A stretch of 64,000 nt of DNA from Flavobacterium foetidum (GCF_004634245.1 NZ_SJTF01000009.1:62001-126000); one strand, 5' to 3'. Positions 52,019 through 60,470 are shown, counted from the stretch's first letter. The notes: generated by a model not told the origin, from the letters alone. A program made the numbers and translations.

Positions 52019-52567
52019 TTATTCTTCTAAAGCGGTTTCAAATTCCATGTGGTCAATAACTTCTGCTGCTGGTTTTTCAGGTTTAGAAGCTTTCAAGGAG
52101 TTGAATCTTTCCAGCATTTCGGTTTCGCCTTCTTCGCCACTGAAATAAGGGAAAACATCCATAATTGGTGTTTCTGAAATTGCAGGAATTGAGTATTCTC
52201 CCATAGTGTTTTTCATTATATGAAGCGTATTGTCATAAGCTTCGCGAACATCATTTGCCTGCACCAGCATATACATGCTAGTTTTTCTTTCCTTACCGCT
52301 TTCTTCATCATAAGCAATTAAGGTGATTTTAGATTTAAACCAACGGTCAGCGTTTTCAAAAGGATGAATTTCAGCATAATTGGCCACTTTGATAGATGTG
52401 ATTTTAAACTCTTCACTAGTATAAGCGGCCATTTCTTCATTCATTCTTTTCTCAGCTTCTGTATACGACAAAGCATCAACCAAATACGGTTCTGTTAATA
52501 CTTTTTGTCCTCCAGTTTCATCTGTTTTTCTATATTTTACTTTGCATTCGTACCAAACTACGCTCAT
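52019..52567 (-). CDS. DUF4494 domain-containing protein
   Basis: This 182-residue soluble protein starts MSVVWYECKVKYRKTDETG and contains 'EPYLVDALSYTEAEKRMNEEMAAY', 'FKITSIKVANYAEIHPFENADRWFKSKITLIAYDEESGKERKTSMYMLVQANDVREAYDNTLHIMKNTMGEYSIPAISETPIMDVFPYF'. This is the DUF4494 family of Bacteroidota, of unknown function. Full length, followed by a terminator. Confidence 0.85.
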   Translation of the reverse strand: MSVVWYECKVKYRKTDETGGQKVLTEPYLVDALSYTEAEKRMNEEMAAYTSEEFKITSIKVANYAEIHPFENADRWFKSKITLIAYDEESGKERKTSMYMLVQANDVREAYDNTLHIMKNTMGEYSIPAISETPIMDVFPYFSGEEGETEMLERFNSLKASKPEKPAAEVIDHMEFETALEE

Positions 52568-52915
52568 CTCTTTTTAAATTTTAAGGATGTCAAAGATAAA
52601 TTTTCACACAGAAATAAATCTTAATTAGCACTATAAAATATTCACAAATTAAGATGATTATAGTAACCTTTTGAGGTTCTGTATTTTAGTGGTTTGTTTT
52701 TGAAAATAGGATTTTATTTATAGATGTTGCGTTGTTTTTTGTTTTGAAATTAAAACAAGTAATTAAAAATCAATACGTTGTTTTTTGAGATTCTTTTTTT
52801 TGCCTTTTTTTCATTCTTTTTTTAAACCAGCGCTCTGTTTTTCACGTAAGTGTTGAGAGACGATATCTGGGAGTGGGGCACATTCGAAATGAAATGATTT
52901 GTGGAACAATGAATC
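52568..52915. other. Divergent AT-rich gap, no gene seen
   Basis: About 350 bp holding the promoters of the DUF4494 gene and of the small gene at 52916. I see no repeat, RNA gene or ORF of note. Confidence 0.4.
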
Positions 52916-53221
52916 ATGCTGCATTACCGATATCGTCTTTTTTATATTAAAAATTTAAGACGAATCGTATTGGGAAAATTAAACATTCAGAGATTAAAAG
53001 AAACTTTGAATTATCTGGAAAGCAAACAGCGTGAATTGAAACGAAATGAGCGACATGATACGCGAAGCATAGAATCTATGATCAAGTACTTGAAAAAAGA
53101 CATGATTGAACAGTTTAAGCTAACGGAGCATCTTTTTTATATTAAACAAGAAAGCAAAGACACAGAAGTTTTTATAAAAAACGTAAAAGAAATCATAGAA
53201 TGGTATCCAGATTTTTTTTAA
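52916..53221 (+). CDS. Small basic helical hypothetical protein
   Basis: The protein has 101 residues and is rich in Lys, Arg and Glu with heptad-like spacing ('IQRLKETLNYLESKQRELKRNERHDTRSIESMIKYLKKDMIEQFKLTEHLFYI'), so a helical hairpin or coiled coil is likely. No signal or family is recognised. The first ATG is used; 'MIKYLKKDM' is too late. The next gene, 145 bp on, is a DNA-repair radical SAM protein, and a functional link is only positional. Confidence 0.45.
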   Translation: MLHYRYRLFYIKNLRRIVLGKLNIQRLKETLNYLESKQRELKRNERHDTRSIESMIKYLKKDMIEQFKLTEHLFYIKQESKDTEVFIKNVKEIIEWYPDFF

Positions 53222-53366
53222 GAAAATCAGTTCATATTTTTTGATTTCTAGATTGGTAATCTAAAAAATGATACAATTTAGAACAGTGATTTTGAAGCCG
53301 TTTTTGTGCTGTATGACTAATTTTGAGAAATAAAATTTCATTTTAAACAAATCAAAAAAAGTCAAA

Positions 53367-54626
53367 ATGGTACAGGAAAGAGTGATGGAGAAATTGGCTA
53401 TTCTTGCCGATGCAGCTAAATACGATGTTTCGTGTTCGTCTGGACAAAGCAAACGCGAAAATAAAAACAAAGGTCTGGGAGATTCTACCGGATACGGAAT
53501 TTGTCATGCGTATACGGAAGACGGACGCTGTGTTTCGCTTCTTAAAATTCTGCTTACCAACCACTGTATTTTTGATTGTGCGTATTGTGTCAGCAGAAAA
53601 AGCAATGATGTAAAACGTGCCGCTTTTACTGTTCAGGAAGTCGTTGATCTTACAATTGGTTTTTACCGAAGAAACTATATCGAAGGATTATTTCTGAGTT
53701 CGGGTATTTTTGATAATCCCGATTATACCATGGAACGTTTGGTGCGGATTGCTAAAAAACTTAGGTTGGAAGAAAATTTTAACGGATACATTCACCTCAA
53801 GGCAATTCCGGGAGCAAGTGATGGGCTATTAAAACAAGCCGGAATGTATGCCGACCGATTGAGCGTAAATGTTGAAATGCCGACCGAACAAAGCCTTAAA
53901 CTTTTGGCTCCCGATAAAAACCACATCGATGTTATAAAACCGATGGAATATCTCAAAAACGAAATTACCGAATATAAAGAAGAAAAAAAACGGAACTACA
54001 AAATACCGCTTTTTGCTCCAGCGGGGCAAAGCACACAGATGGTGATTGGCGCAACCAAAGAAAATGATCTTGAAATTTTAGGCATGGCCAATTATTTTTA
54101 CGAAAAAATGAATATGCGTCGGGTTTATTATTCGGGTTATGTTCCGATAAGCCATGATAACCGTCTTCCCGCAATAGGAACTCCTGTTCCGATGATACGC
54201 GAAAACCGTTTGTATCAGGCCGATTGGCTGATTCGTTTTTACGGATTTAATGTCAACGAAATAGTTGGTTTTGATCAGCCGAATCTTGATTTAGATATTG
54301 ACCCCAAACTCGGATGGGCGCTCCGAAATCTTGATCAATTTCCCGTTGACATAAATACCGCCGATTTGGAATTGATAAAACGCATTCCCGGAATCGGCTT
54401 TTTGAGTGCCAAAAAAATTGTGGCAGCGAGACAATTCAAAAAACTACAACCTTATGATTTGCAGAAATTAGGAATTGCCTACAGTAGAGCAAAATATTTC
54501 TTGGCATTTGCTTCGCCTTTTAGGCTGCAACAGGATTTTACTTCAATACAGATTAAAAACCATATTTTAAATCTGCAGAAGAGCAAGTATAAAAATGATT
54601 TTTCGAATCAGCTTGTTTTATTTTAA
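53367..54626 (+). CDS. Putative DNA modification/repair radical SAM protein (TIGR03916-like)
   Basis: This 419-residue protein begins 'MVQERVMEKLAILADAAKYDVSCSSG'. The radical-SAM cluster motif C-x3-C-x2-C is in 'NHCIFDCAYCVSR' (about residues 69-81), followed by 'FYRRNYIEGLFLSSGIF' and 'YIHLKAIPGAS'. The C-terminus carries a helix-hairpin-helix DNA-binding region ('DINTADLELIKRIPGIGFLSAKKIVAAR'). This is the architecture of the TIGR03916 family, always found next to a DUF4130/TIGR03915 gene, as here 3 bp downstream. The reaction is unproven. Confidence 0.9.
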   Translation: MVQERVMEKLAILADAAKYDVSCSSGQSKRENKNKGLGDSTGYGICHAYTEDGRCVSLLKILLTNHCIFDCAYCVSRKSNDVKRAAFTVQEVVDLTIGFYRRNYIEGLFLSSGIFDNPDYTMERLVRIAKKLRLEENFNGYIHLKAIPGASDGLLKQAGMYADRLSVNVEMPTEQSLKLLAPDKNHIDVIKPMEYLKNEITEYKEEKKRNYKIPLFAPAGQSTQMVIGATKENDLEILGMANYFYEKMNMRRVYYSGYVPISHDNRLPAIGTPVPMIRENRLYQADWLIRFYGFNVNEIVGFDQPNLDLDIDPKLGWALRNLDQFPVDINTADLELIKRIPGIGFLSAKKIVAARQFKKLQPYDLQKLGIAYSRAKYFLAFASPFRLQQDFTSIQIKNHILNLQKSKYKNDFSNQLVLF

Positions 54627-54629
54627 GCA

Positions 54630-55412
54630 ATGACACAAGTAATTTACGACGGAACTTATGAAGGCTGGCTTACGGCTGTATTTGAGATTTATGAATATAA
54701 ATTGAATGATATTGTCCTGGCGCAAAATGAGGCTTTGAATACAATGCTTTTTGCCGATATTCACACCGTAACAACCGATATCTCAAAAGCAGAACGTGTA
54801 GAAAACGGATTAAGAAAACGGCTTACTGTTTTGGGTTTTCAAAGTGTTTTTGGCGCCTTTCAGTCAGAAATAAATAAGATTGATGAGGTTTTGTTTCGAT
54901 TTGTAAAACATGTGTTGTCCAGCGATGTTAATGTGGAAGGTGATTTAGGTAATGATGATGTTCTTGCCGTAAAAAAGGCGTTTCATTTTACAACGAGAGA
55001 AAGCCACAGAATGAAAGCATTTATTCGCTTTAAGCTTACAAAAGACAATTTGTATTATGCGATTATCGAACCAGATTGCGATGTGCTCCCGCTTATAGAA
55101 CAACATTTTAAAAAGCGATATGCCGATCAGCGCTGGTTAATTTATGATGCAAAACGTAAATACGGCATTTATTACGACCTGGAGAATACGAGTGTTGTAG
55201 CGTTGCAATTTGACTCAGGAGTTTCTTTGTCTAAATCTTCAGCTGAATTTTTTGACGAGGATGAAGGTTTTTTTCAGGATTTATGGAGGTGTTATTTTAG
55301 CAGCGTAAATATTGCATCACGCAAAAATACAAAGCTTCATTTACAGCATATGCCCAAAAGATATTGGAAACATTTGACTGAAAAAAGACCTGATTTAAAT
55401 GATTTTAAATAA
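54630..55412 (+). CDS. DUF4130 (TIGR03915-like) putative DNA repair partner protein
   Basis: The protein has 260 residues: 'VIYDGTYEGWLTAVFEIYEYKLNDIVL', 'VKKAFHFTTRESHRMKAFIRFKLTKDNLYYAIIEPDCDVLPLIEQHFKKRYADQRWLIYDAKRKYGIYYDL', and the C-terminal 'FFQDLWRCYFSSVNIASRKNTKLHLQHMPKRYWKHLTEK'. The whole pattern is the DUF4130 family, which in some organisms is fused to a uracil-DNA glycosylase domain. It starts 3 bp after the radical SAM gene, so the two are one operon and probably one pathway. Confidence 0.9.
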   Translation: MTQVIYDGTYEGWLTAVFEIYEYKLNDIVLAQNEALNTMLFADIHTVTTDISKAERVENGLRKRLTVLGFQSVFGAFQSEINKIDEVLFRFVKHVLSSDVNVEGDLGNDDVLAVKKAFHFTTRESHRMKAFIRFKLTKDNLYYAIIEPDCDVLPLIEQHFKKRYADQRWLIYDAKRKYGIYYDLENTSVVALQFDSGVSLSKSSAEFFDEDEGFFQDLWRCYFSSVNIASRKNTKLHLQHMPKRYWKHLTEKRPDLNDFK

Positions 55413-55421
55413 CAGGAATTA

Positions 55422-55494
55422 ATTTGCTGCATTTGATTCGTTATTAACTACAATTATGATTTTGCTATTCGGCCAATCTTAGAGAATAATTGCA
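55422..55494 (+). pseudogene. Remnant copy of a GNAT gene's 5' end
   Basis: This stretch aligns closely with 57647-57719, the promoter and first 12 codons of the GNAT gene at 57683 (shared words include aactacaattatga and ccaatcttagagaataat). The copy has the -7 box changed (TAAATTTG to TGCATTTG) and a one-base loss after the ATG that leads to a stop in eight codons. It is non-functional. Confidence 0.8.
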
Positions 55495-55554
55495 CATTTT
55501 CTCTCACAAATGCCTGGAACATTTTTCTTTTTAATTCATTGGCAAGGATAGCAT

Positions 55555-55779
55555 TTATGCTGAAAAAGCAAACCTTATTCGTACTCCTAACAGTAAATCT
55601 GCTAAGATGGCGTTTTTTTTCTTTAATTGCTTTGTCGAGTTTCTTTGTATTTTCGAGCAGGAGAAAATGTAACTCCAGAAAACCACTATCATAAGCAAAT
55701 ATTCAAACTTGCTTAATTTTAAATCTCCATTGATGAAAAGCAATTGAATTAACCCAAAAGAATAAAAATACTTAACCAA
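55555..55779 (-). CDS. Doubtful small hydrophobic ORF
   Basis: A 74-residue frame (MVKYFYSFGLIQLLFINGDL..) has a hydrophobic middle (LLMIVVFWSYIFSC) and a basic end. It has no homologue I recognise and lies in a gap of about 540 bp with gene debris, so it may be a fragment of a membrane protein or chance. Confidence 0.2.
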   Translation of the reverse strand: MVKYFYSFGLIQLLFINGDLKLSKFEYLLMIVVFWSYIFSCSKIQRNSTKQLKKKNAILADLLLGVRIRFAFSA

Positions 55780-55950
55780 ACATATTTATACTTCTCATAG
55801 CTAACTGCTGATTGCGCACTAGATCCCTTTACTAAAAAATCGATAAGCATCAACAAATTGATAAATTAACAGGGACGTGCTACATTTAAAATTATCAATA
55901 AAGTGGTTTTTTAATATATGCATTTTTATCGGACTAATTTACAGTAACTA

Positions 55951-56775
55951 TTAAATACAAATACTTTTAATCATGCCTTTTATCATTTTCAAAGCTTCAG
56001 TTGATGTTTTACGAATGATGATTTTATTCTTTTTATCCTTTATCAAAGCGGTAAACTGATTGTCTTCTATATTGATGTCAACGATAGTTCCGCCATATTT
56101 TAAAGTAGTTTCTGCAATTGCGATTGGGAGGCTTGTTGCGCCCGAAGTTCCCAAAATAAATAGTATTCCCGAATTTTTAGCAATTTTTAAAGAACTGAAT
56201 TTCTTATTGGTTCGTTCATCATAATATTCATCAAACCATAAAATATTGGGCCTCATCCAGCTTCCGCAAGTTTGACATTTTAAAAGCTCGATTTCTCTTT
56301 CCGTCAGATCTTCATCGATTTCTTTTCCTTTTATTTCTTCTGGCAGATTTAGGATTTCTTTACAGCCATTGGAACATTTTATTTCTCTATTGTTGCCATG
56401 GATTTCGAAAATTCTTTCGGTTCCGCTTTGTCGGTGTAAATTATCAATATTTTGAGTAATAAGATGAAATCGGTCTTTCAGGATGTTTTCAATTTCAACC
56501 AATTCGTAATGACTTTCATTTGGTTTGGCATTTTGAAACATTTTCTTTCTAAACAACGAATATTGCCAGACTTCTTCCGGATGTTCTTTAAAGTATTTAA
56601 AAGTTCCGAATTCTTCCGGTTTATGAAATTGTGTTCCTTTAACCCAAATACCATCAACACCTCTATAAGTTGGAATGCCGCTTTCTGAAGAAAGCCCGGC
56701 TCCTGTCAAAAAGGTAAAGAGGTTTCTTTTGTTTTTAGTTGAAACGTATTTTATGATATTCTCTAATTCTTGCAT
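55951..56775 (-). CDS. SIR2 family NAD-dependent protein deacetylase
   Basis: The 274-residue sirtuin has the NAD-binding 'FLTGAGLSSESGIPTYRG', the 'LITQNIDNLHRQSG' motif, the catalytic His in 'FEIHGNNREIKCSNGC', zinc cysteines (CSNGC and CQTCG), 'MRPNILWFDEYYD' and 'FILGTSGATSLP'. It removes acyl groups from lysines with NAD. The 'RPNILWFDE' form and a C-x3-C zinc pair resemble Sir2 proteins of Bacteroidota. It is isolated between hypothetical genes and no toxin or TIR domain is attached, so defence function is not indicated. Confidence 0.92.
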   Translation of the reverse strand: MQELENIIKYVSTKNKRNLFTFLTGAGLSSESGIPTYRGVDGIWVKGTQFHKPEEFGTFKYFKEHPEEVWQYSLFRKKMFQNAKPNESHYELVEIENILKDRFHLITQNIDNLHRQSGTERIFEIHGNNREIKCSNGCKEILNLPEEIKGKEIDEDLTEREIELLKCQTCGSWMRPNILWFDEYYDERTNKKFSSLKIAKNSGILFILGTSGATSLPIAIAETTLKYGGTIVDINIEDNQFTALIKDKKNKIIIRKTSTEALKMIKGMIKSICI

Positions 56776-56841
56776 ATTTAGTTTTGAAAAAACAGTATTG
56801 TATTTTTTTGATTAAATAAATCAATTAACTAGCAACTTGGA

Positions 56842-57063
56842 TTAATTAGAAAAACGTTTTATAAAATTCCAATTAGAATCATAGATCGAAATTTCTAGAT
56901 TATCATTTTTGATTAATAAGTCATTTGCTTTACTTTCTGCTTCCTGAATGTTTTCAAAAGATAAAAAGGGACGTGAATTTGTTTCACTTTTTAAGAATCT
57001 TGTTTTACCATCAATCTCTAAAATGATTCCGGTTGCTTTTTCACAAAATACTAAATTGTACAT
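56842..57063 (-). CDS. Small hypothetical protein
   Basis: The protein has 73 residues: MYNLVFCEKATGIILEIDGK, then 'FLSFENIQEAESKANDLLIKNDNLEISIYDSNWNFIKRFSN'. Acidic and soluble with strand-helix-strand order. The compact coding pattern and clean start argue for a real gene. No family recognised. It is the first gene left of the broken gene at 57108. Confidence 0.55.
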   Translation of the reverse strand: MYNLVFCEKATGIILEIDGKTRFLKSETNSRPFLSFENIQEAESKANDLLIKNDNLEISIYDSNWNFIKRFSN

Positions 57064-57107
57064 GGTTTTATTTTTGGTTGGTTATAGAACAATTTTTTTA
57101 TCAATAA

Positions 57108-57468
57108 CTAATATGCATAAAATGAAAAAGGAATCATGCCATTAGGCTCTCGTACGTAATAAATTTTATGTTTATTTTTTGTTTCTCTATAGATAGTCAT
57201 ATTTTTTGAATAACGATCCTTAAAGACTCTATCGCCAACCGAAATCCCTAAATTTTCGAATTCTGTAAAACTATAACTAGCAAAAGAATATTTGTTATTT
57301 AGGCTGTCGTAAAATATTAGATAACCTTTTGCATCTGTTTCTATTTTATCTATACTAAAATCATATTTATTTGTGTATTCTTGACGTGATTTTATAAATG
57401 CATTTATAAAAATAAAAACAAAAATAGTTGCGAAAAAGATTATAAATAAAAAAACTGCTCTTTTTCAT
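57108..57468 (-). pseudogene. Small membrane-anchored protein gene with homopolymer frameshift
   Basis: From an ATG at 57468 the frame reads MKKSSFF and is then lost at a run of seven T (57448-57454 on the + strand, as A). With six T the frame continues for about 118 residues: a membrane anchor (about FLFIIFFATIFVFIFINAFI) and a soluble part ('YTNKYDFSIDKIETDAKGYLIFYDSLNNKYSFA', 'GISVGDRVFKDRYSKNMTIYRETKNKHKIYYV') ending at 57108. Either a real disruption, a slippage (phase) site, or a sequencing error. No family recognised. Confidence 0.7.
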
Positions 57469-57631
57469 CCATATTTAAAATTGTTGTTTAGTACTTTATT
57501 GAAGCTTTTCAATTCTATTTATTTGTGCGAAAATACATAAATATATCTATTCGGCTTTTGTTTAATTTAAAAACCTTCTTTTAAGATAAATTTTTCTATT
57601 GTACCAAAAAAATGCCTTGAGAAGATGTACA

Positions 57632-57662
57632 TTGAAATGTGCAGTTTAATTTGCTAAATTTG
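57632..57662 (+). promoter_or_regulatory. Consensus Flavobacterium promoter for the GNAT gene
   Basis: TTG (57632-57634), a 20-bp spacer and TAAATTTG (57655-57662) match TTG / TAnnTTTG, 20 bp before the ATG. Confidence 0.65.
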
Positions 57663-57682
57663 ATTCATTAATAACTACAATT

Positions 57683-58222
57683 ATGACTTTTGATATTCAG
57701 CCAATCTTAGAGAATAATGACACTATATTACGCCCTTTAAAAGAAAAAGATTTCGAGAGTCTCTATAATGTCGCATCAGACCCTGAAATATGGAAACAAC
57801 ATCCGAATCGGGACCGTTGGAAAAAAGAAGTTTTTAGAACTTTTTTTGAAGGAGCCATAAAGAGTAGGGGAGCTTTTAAAATTGTAGACAAAAAAACGGG
57901 AAACATAATTGGAAGCACGCGATTTTACGATTACGATGAGGTTGATAAAAGTATATTGATTGGTTATACTTTTTATGCCGTATCGCAATGGGGAAAAGGA
58001 GTTAATCTCACGGTAAAAACAATGATGCTTGGTTATGTTTTCCAGTTTGTCGATAAAGTTAATTTTCACATTGGAGCCGAAAATATCAGGTCACAAATCG
58101 CAATCTCGAGATTGGGTGCCCAGAAAATAGCCGAACAGGAAGTCGCTTATTTTGGAGAACATCCAAAACTGAATTTTGTTTATCAGATTACGAAAGCAAA
58201 TTGGCACAATAAAAATAGTTAA
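57683..58222 (+). CDS. GNAT family N-acetyltransferase (RimJ/RimL-like)
   Basis: This 179-residue protein begins 'ILENNDTILRPLKEKDFESLYNVASDPEIWKQHP', the RimJ/RimL-type opening. 'IIGSTRFYDYDEVDKSILIGYTFYAVSQWGKGVNLTVKTMMLGYVFQFV' holds the acetyl-CoA pyrophosphate-binding Q-x-x-G-x-G/A region in the form QWGKGVN. 'FHIGAENIRSQIAISRLGAQKIAEQ' completes the fold. The substrate is unknown. A decayed copy of its 5' end lies 2.2 kb upstream. Confidence 0.92.
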   Translation: MTFDIQPILENNDTILRPLKEKDFESLYNVASDPEIWKQHPNRDRWKKEVFRTFFEGAIKSRGAFKIVDKKTGNIIGSTRFYDYDEVDKSILIGYTFYAVSQWGKGVNLTVKTMMLGYVFQFVDKVNFHIGAENIRSQIAISRLGAQKIAEQEVAYFGEHPKLNFVYQITKANWHNKNS

Positions 58223-58263
58223 GATGTTACTTCATACTTGCTGTAAAAAAGATGCTCTTCAAA

Positions 58264-58524
58264 TTAGCTGTTATTTTCTTCTTCTAAATTAGCCGCAGAA
58301 ATCTGATCCAATATATTAGTTTGATTGGGTGAGATATAGTTTTTTGTTTCGGTAGGAGTTTCTTTTTTGAAAAGAAGGTCCAATGCGTTGTATAGACGTA
58401 ACAAAACATCTCGATCTTCTTTTGCAATGTCTAAGGCAGTGTTAAAGTTAAAAACATAATTATTCGAATTGCGTACTTCTACTTTTATCGTTTTTGATGT
58501 GATTTTAAATTTAACTATGTCCAT
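58264..58524 (-). CDS. Small hypothetical protein
   Basis: The start is placed at 58524 (MDIVKFKITSKTIKVEVRNS), giving 86 residues. The N-terminal half is strand-like ('NNYVFNFNTALDIAKEDRDVLLRLYNALDLLF') and the C-terminal half is acidic and polar. The coding character looks genuine, but no family is recognised. Confidence 0.5.
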   Translation of the reverse strand: MDIVKFKITSKTIKVEVRNSNNYVFNFNTALDIAKEDRDVLLRLYNALDLLFKKETPTETKNYISPNQTNILDQISAANLEEENNS

Positions 58525-58659
58525 ATTGTTTTTATTACTTTGTTGCAAAAATACTCATTTTACTAATGGCTGTAAAAAATAATTTTTTAGAATTAATTTG
58601 ATGTTTTGAATTGCGTTTTTAAGAGTTTTCAATCTCAATGATTTCTTGTATGGTTGATA

Positions 58660-58815
58660 TTATATCTTGAATGTAAAACTATCTTTGCTTTTGGCAACAT
58701 CTTTTCGGATTTCGGGACTATCGGCCCAAGTTCCCGTTGAAATATTTCTCCAGATATTGGCATGATTTCTTCTGAAGTTTTCAGGGAATTTTTTTTCTGT
58801 CATTGTTTTTTCCAT
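58660..58815 (-). CDS. Short ORF, possible 3' fragment of a decayed gene
   Basis: From the ATG at 58815 a 51-residue frame reads MEKTMTEKKFPENFRRNHAN, then 'IWRNISTGTWADSPEIRKDVAKSKDSFTFKI'. The frame to the right opens only from a TTG. It may be an independent small gene or the tail of the broken gene at 58855. No family recognised. Confidence 0.35.
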   Translation of the reverse strand: MEKTMTEKKFPENFRRNHANIWRNISTGTWADSPEIRKDVAKSKDSFTFKI

Positions 58816-58854
58816 TTCAGTGATGTTTTCATTATAGTGAAGAGAAACATACAA

Positions 58855-59119
58855 TTAAGAGTAATTCTTAGTAGATTCTGTCTCAAACATGACAGCGATA
58901 CTATAAGGTTTTGAAATCCATTCTTTTGGAGTTAAGTATAGTCCAAAGTGAGCTGGACTTTTTAGATGACTTGAATCTACAAAAATTTCATTTTTATTTG
59001 AATAATGAATTATCTCGTCAAAAAAGGCATAATACAATTTGGACTTTAAAGGGCCAATACTTTTTTGATATTTCAAAACTTTGCTGAATATTGTTCTTTA
59101 AAATTTCTAGAATTTCCAT
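58855..59119 (-). pseudogene. Broken gene, possibly the C-terminal part of a PD-(D/E)XK-type protein
   Basis: An ATG at 59119 opens a frame (MEILEILKNNIQQSFEISK) that ends early. The coding pattern continues in another frame after a run of six T at 59061-59066 ('GPLKSKLYYAFFDEIIHY', 'HLKSPAHFGLYLTPKEWISKPYSIAVMFETESTKNYS'). Losing one base in that run restores a single frame of about 87 residues. The 'FGLYLTPKEW..YSIAVMFETEST' segment resembles the C-terminal region of the neighbouring nuclease ('GIWLELKDYQNMGIYFGIEPF') only loosely. The relation is inference. Confidence 0.45.
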
Positions 59120-59156
59120 TGTTTTGATATGTAACGTTTTTTGAAACAAAAGTAGG

Positions 59157-60470
59157 TTAGTTGTTTTTCGAGATTATATCTTCACATACGCTAACTAAAG
59201 AATTCTCTCTGAAATTTATATACTCGACCATTCTTTTTGTGATTTTTTTTATTAACTCATCTTTCTGTAAAGGGTTTTTACCAAGAAAGTTTATGAATTC
59301 TGAATCATTAAAATTGATGCGATTGTTTTTGAAATCTTCCACATTGTCAAAAAAATCGACATCTCTCCACCATTTGAAACATTTAAAATTATGATTTTCA
59401 AAGTTTGTTCGGTGTCTATCATGCAAGTTTAAAATTCCAAAAAATAATTCATTACGTGAATTTCCTTTTCCGCTAAAAGGCTCTATCCCGAAGTATATTC
59501 CCATGTTCTGGTAATCTTTTAATTCTAGCCATATTCCTGAATTCCAGTCTCCAACTTTATTAGGTGTAGTTACATTATATTTTGAACCCAATTGTAAAAT
59601 TAAGCTCTGCTCTATTTCAGCTCTGATATCTTCTAAAATTTTGTGTTTTATTTTTTCAAACTCTTTGACAATTTGTTCAGCAGCTAAAAAGTTTGTTAAA
59701 ATTAAATTCTGTATTTCTTCTCCCATTTTCTTATTAATTGTTTGACCAGTTAACTTTTTAATTAAATAAATATATTGTTTTATTACTTCTCTAAGCATAG
59801 GTTTGTCTGATGCCTCTTTTAAGCAAAGCTCCAGCCAGTTTATGATGTCTTCTTTATATGAAATATTAAAATAATGTTGCCTTTCGATAAGTCCTTTTCC
59901 AGAAGTTGGTGCGATTCCATCCAATGTTAGATATATAATAGGAGCTTCATTAAAAAAATGTTCTTTACAATAATTGTAATATCTTATCAATTGATTTTGT
60001 TGTTCTCCTGCATAGATTTTGTTTTCAATAATAAGCGCATTTGTTTTATTCTTGTCTTCTATGATAATATCAATACGTCCACCTTCGGTTTTATCTTCAT
60101 TTAATTTTTTAATATTTTTTTCAATGATTGTAACAGCTGTTTCAGTATTAAATTTAAACCTATCAAGATCAAGAGTATATTCGGATTCATCTGCTGCGGC
60201 CGAAATAAATTTTTCTTCCAGCATTTTGATAAAAAGCTTTAGCGGAATATCTTTTAAGCCATGTGAGCCTTTGATGTTTAGAAGTTCTCCAATAAATGCA
60301 GAATGAGTTCGAACCTCATTGCTTGTTAAGTTTAAAACAGAAAAGACATTGAACTTTTCTCCAGTAATTTCGGCTATATCATCGTATTTGTTTTGAATGA
60401 TATGCACTTTTTCAAGTAAATTTTTTATTGCGGTGATATTTACTTTTTCATCAATTGAGTTTTCAATCAT
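59157..60470 (-). CDS. PD-(D/E)XK nuclease superfamily protein (PDDEXK_4-like)
   Basis: In this 437-residue protein the nuclease core is visible at about residues 130-165: 'GGRIDIIIEDKNKTNALIIENKIYAGEQQNQLIRYYNYC' gives the D-x(n)-E-x-K triad plus a downstream Gln. A helical N-terminal region ('VFSVLNLTSNEVRTHSAFIGELLNIKGSHG', with the typical H-S-x-F-I motif) precedes it. The C-terminal half is variable ('GIWLELKDYQNMGIYFGIEPFSGKG'). PDDEXK_4 (PF14281) proteins are often solitary in accessory regions and some are suspected of phage defence. No methylase or other partner is adjacent, so this is not a standard restriction system. Confidence 0.8.
   Translation of the reverse strand: MIENSIDEKVNITAIKNLLEKVHIIQNKYDDIAEITGEKFNVFSVLNLTSNEVRTHSAFIGELLNIKGSHGLKDIPLKLFIKMLEEKFISAAADESEYTLDLDRFKFNTETAVTIIEKNIKKLNEDKTEGGRIDIIIEDKNKTNALIIENKIYAGEQQNQLIRYYNYCKEHFFNEAPIIYLTLDGIAPTSGKGLIERQHYFNISYKEDIINWLELCLKEASDKPMLREVIKQYIYLIKKLTGQTINKKMGEEIQNLILTNFLAAEQIVKEFEKIKHKILEDIRAEIEQSLILQLGSKYNVTTPNKVGDWNSGIWLELKDYQNMGIYFGIEPFSGKGNSRNELFFGILNLHDRHRTNFENHNFKCFKWWRDVDFFDNVEDFKNNRINFNDSEFINFLGKNPLQKDELIKKITKRMVEYINFRENSLVSVCEDIISKNN

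Noticed and set aside
55951..60470. A composite sirtuin/nuclease defence island
   Set aside because: The sirtuin looks like an ordinary deacetylase, has no attached effector domain and is separated from the nuclease by unrelated and broken genes.
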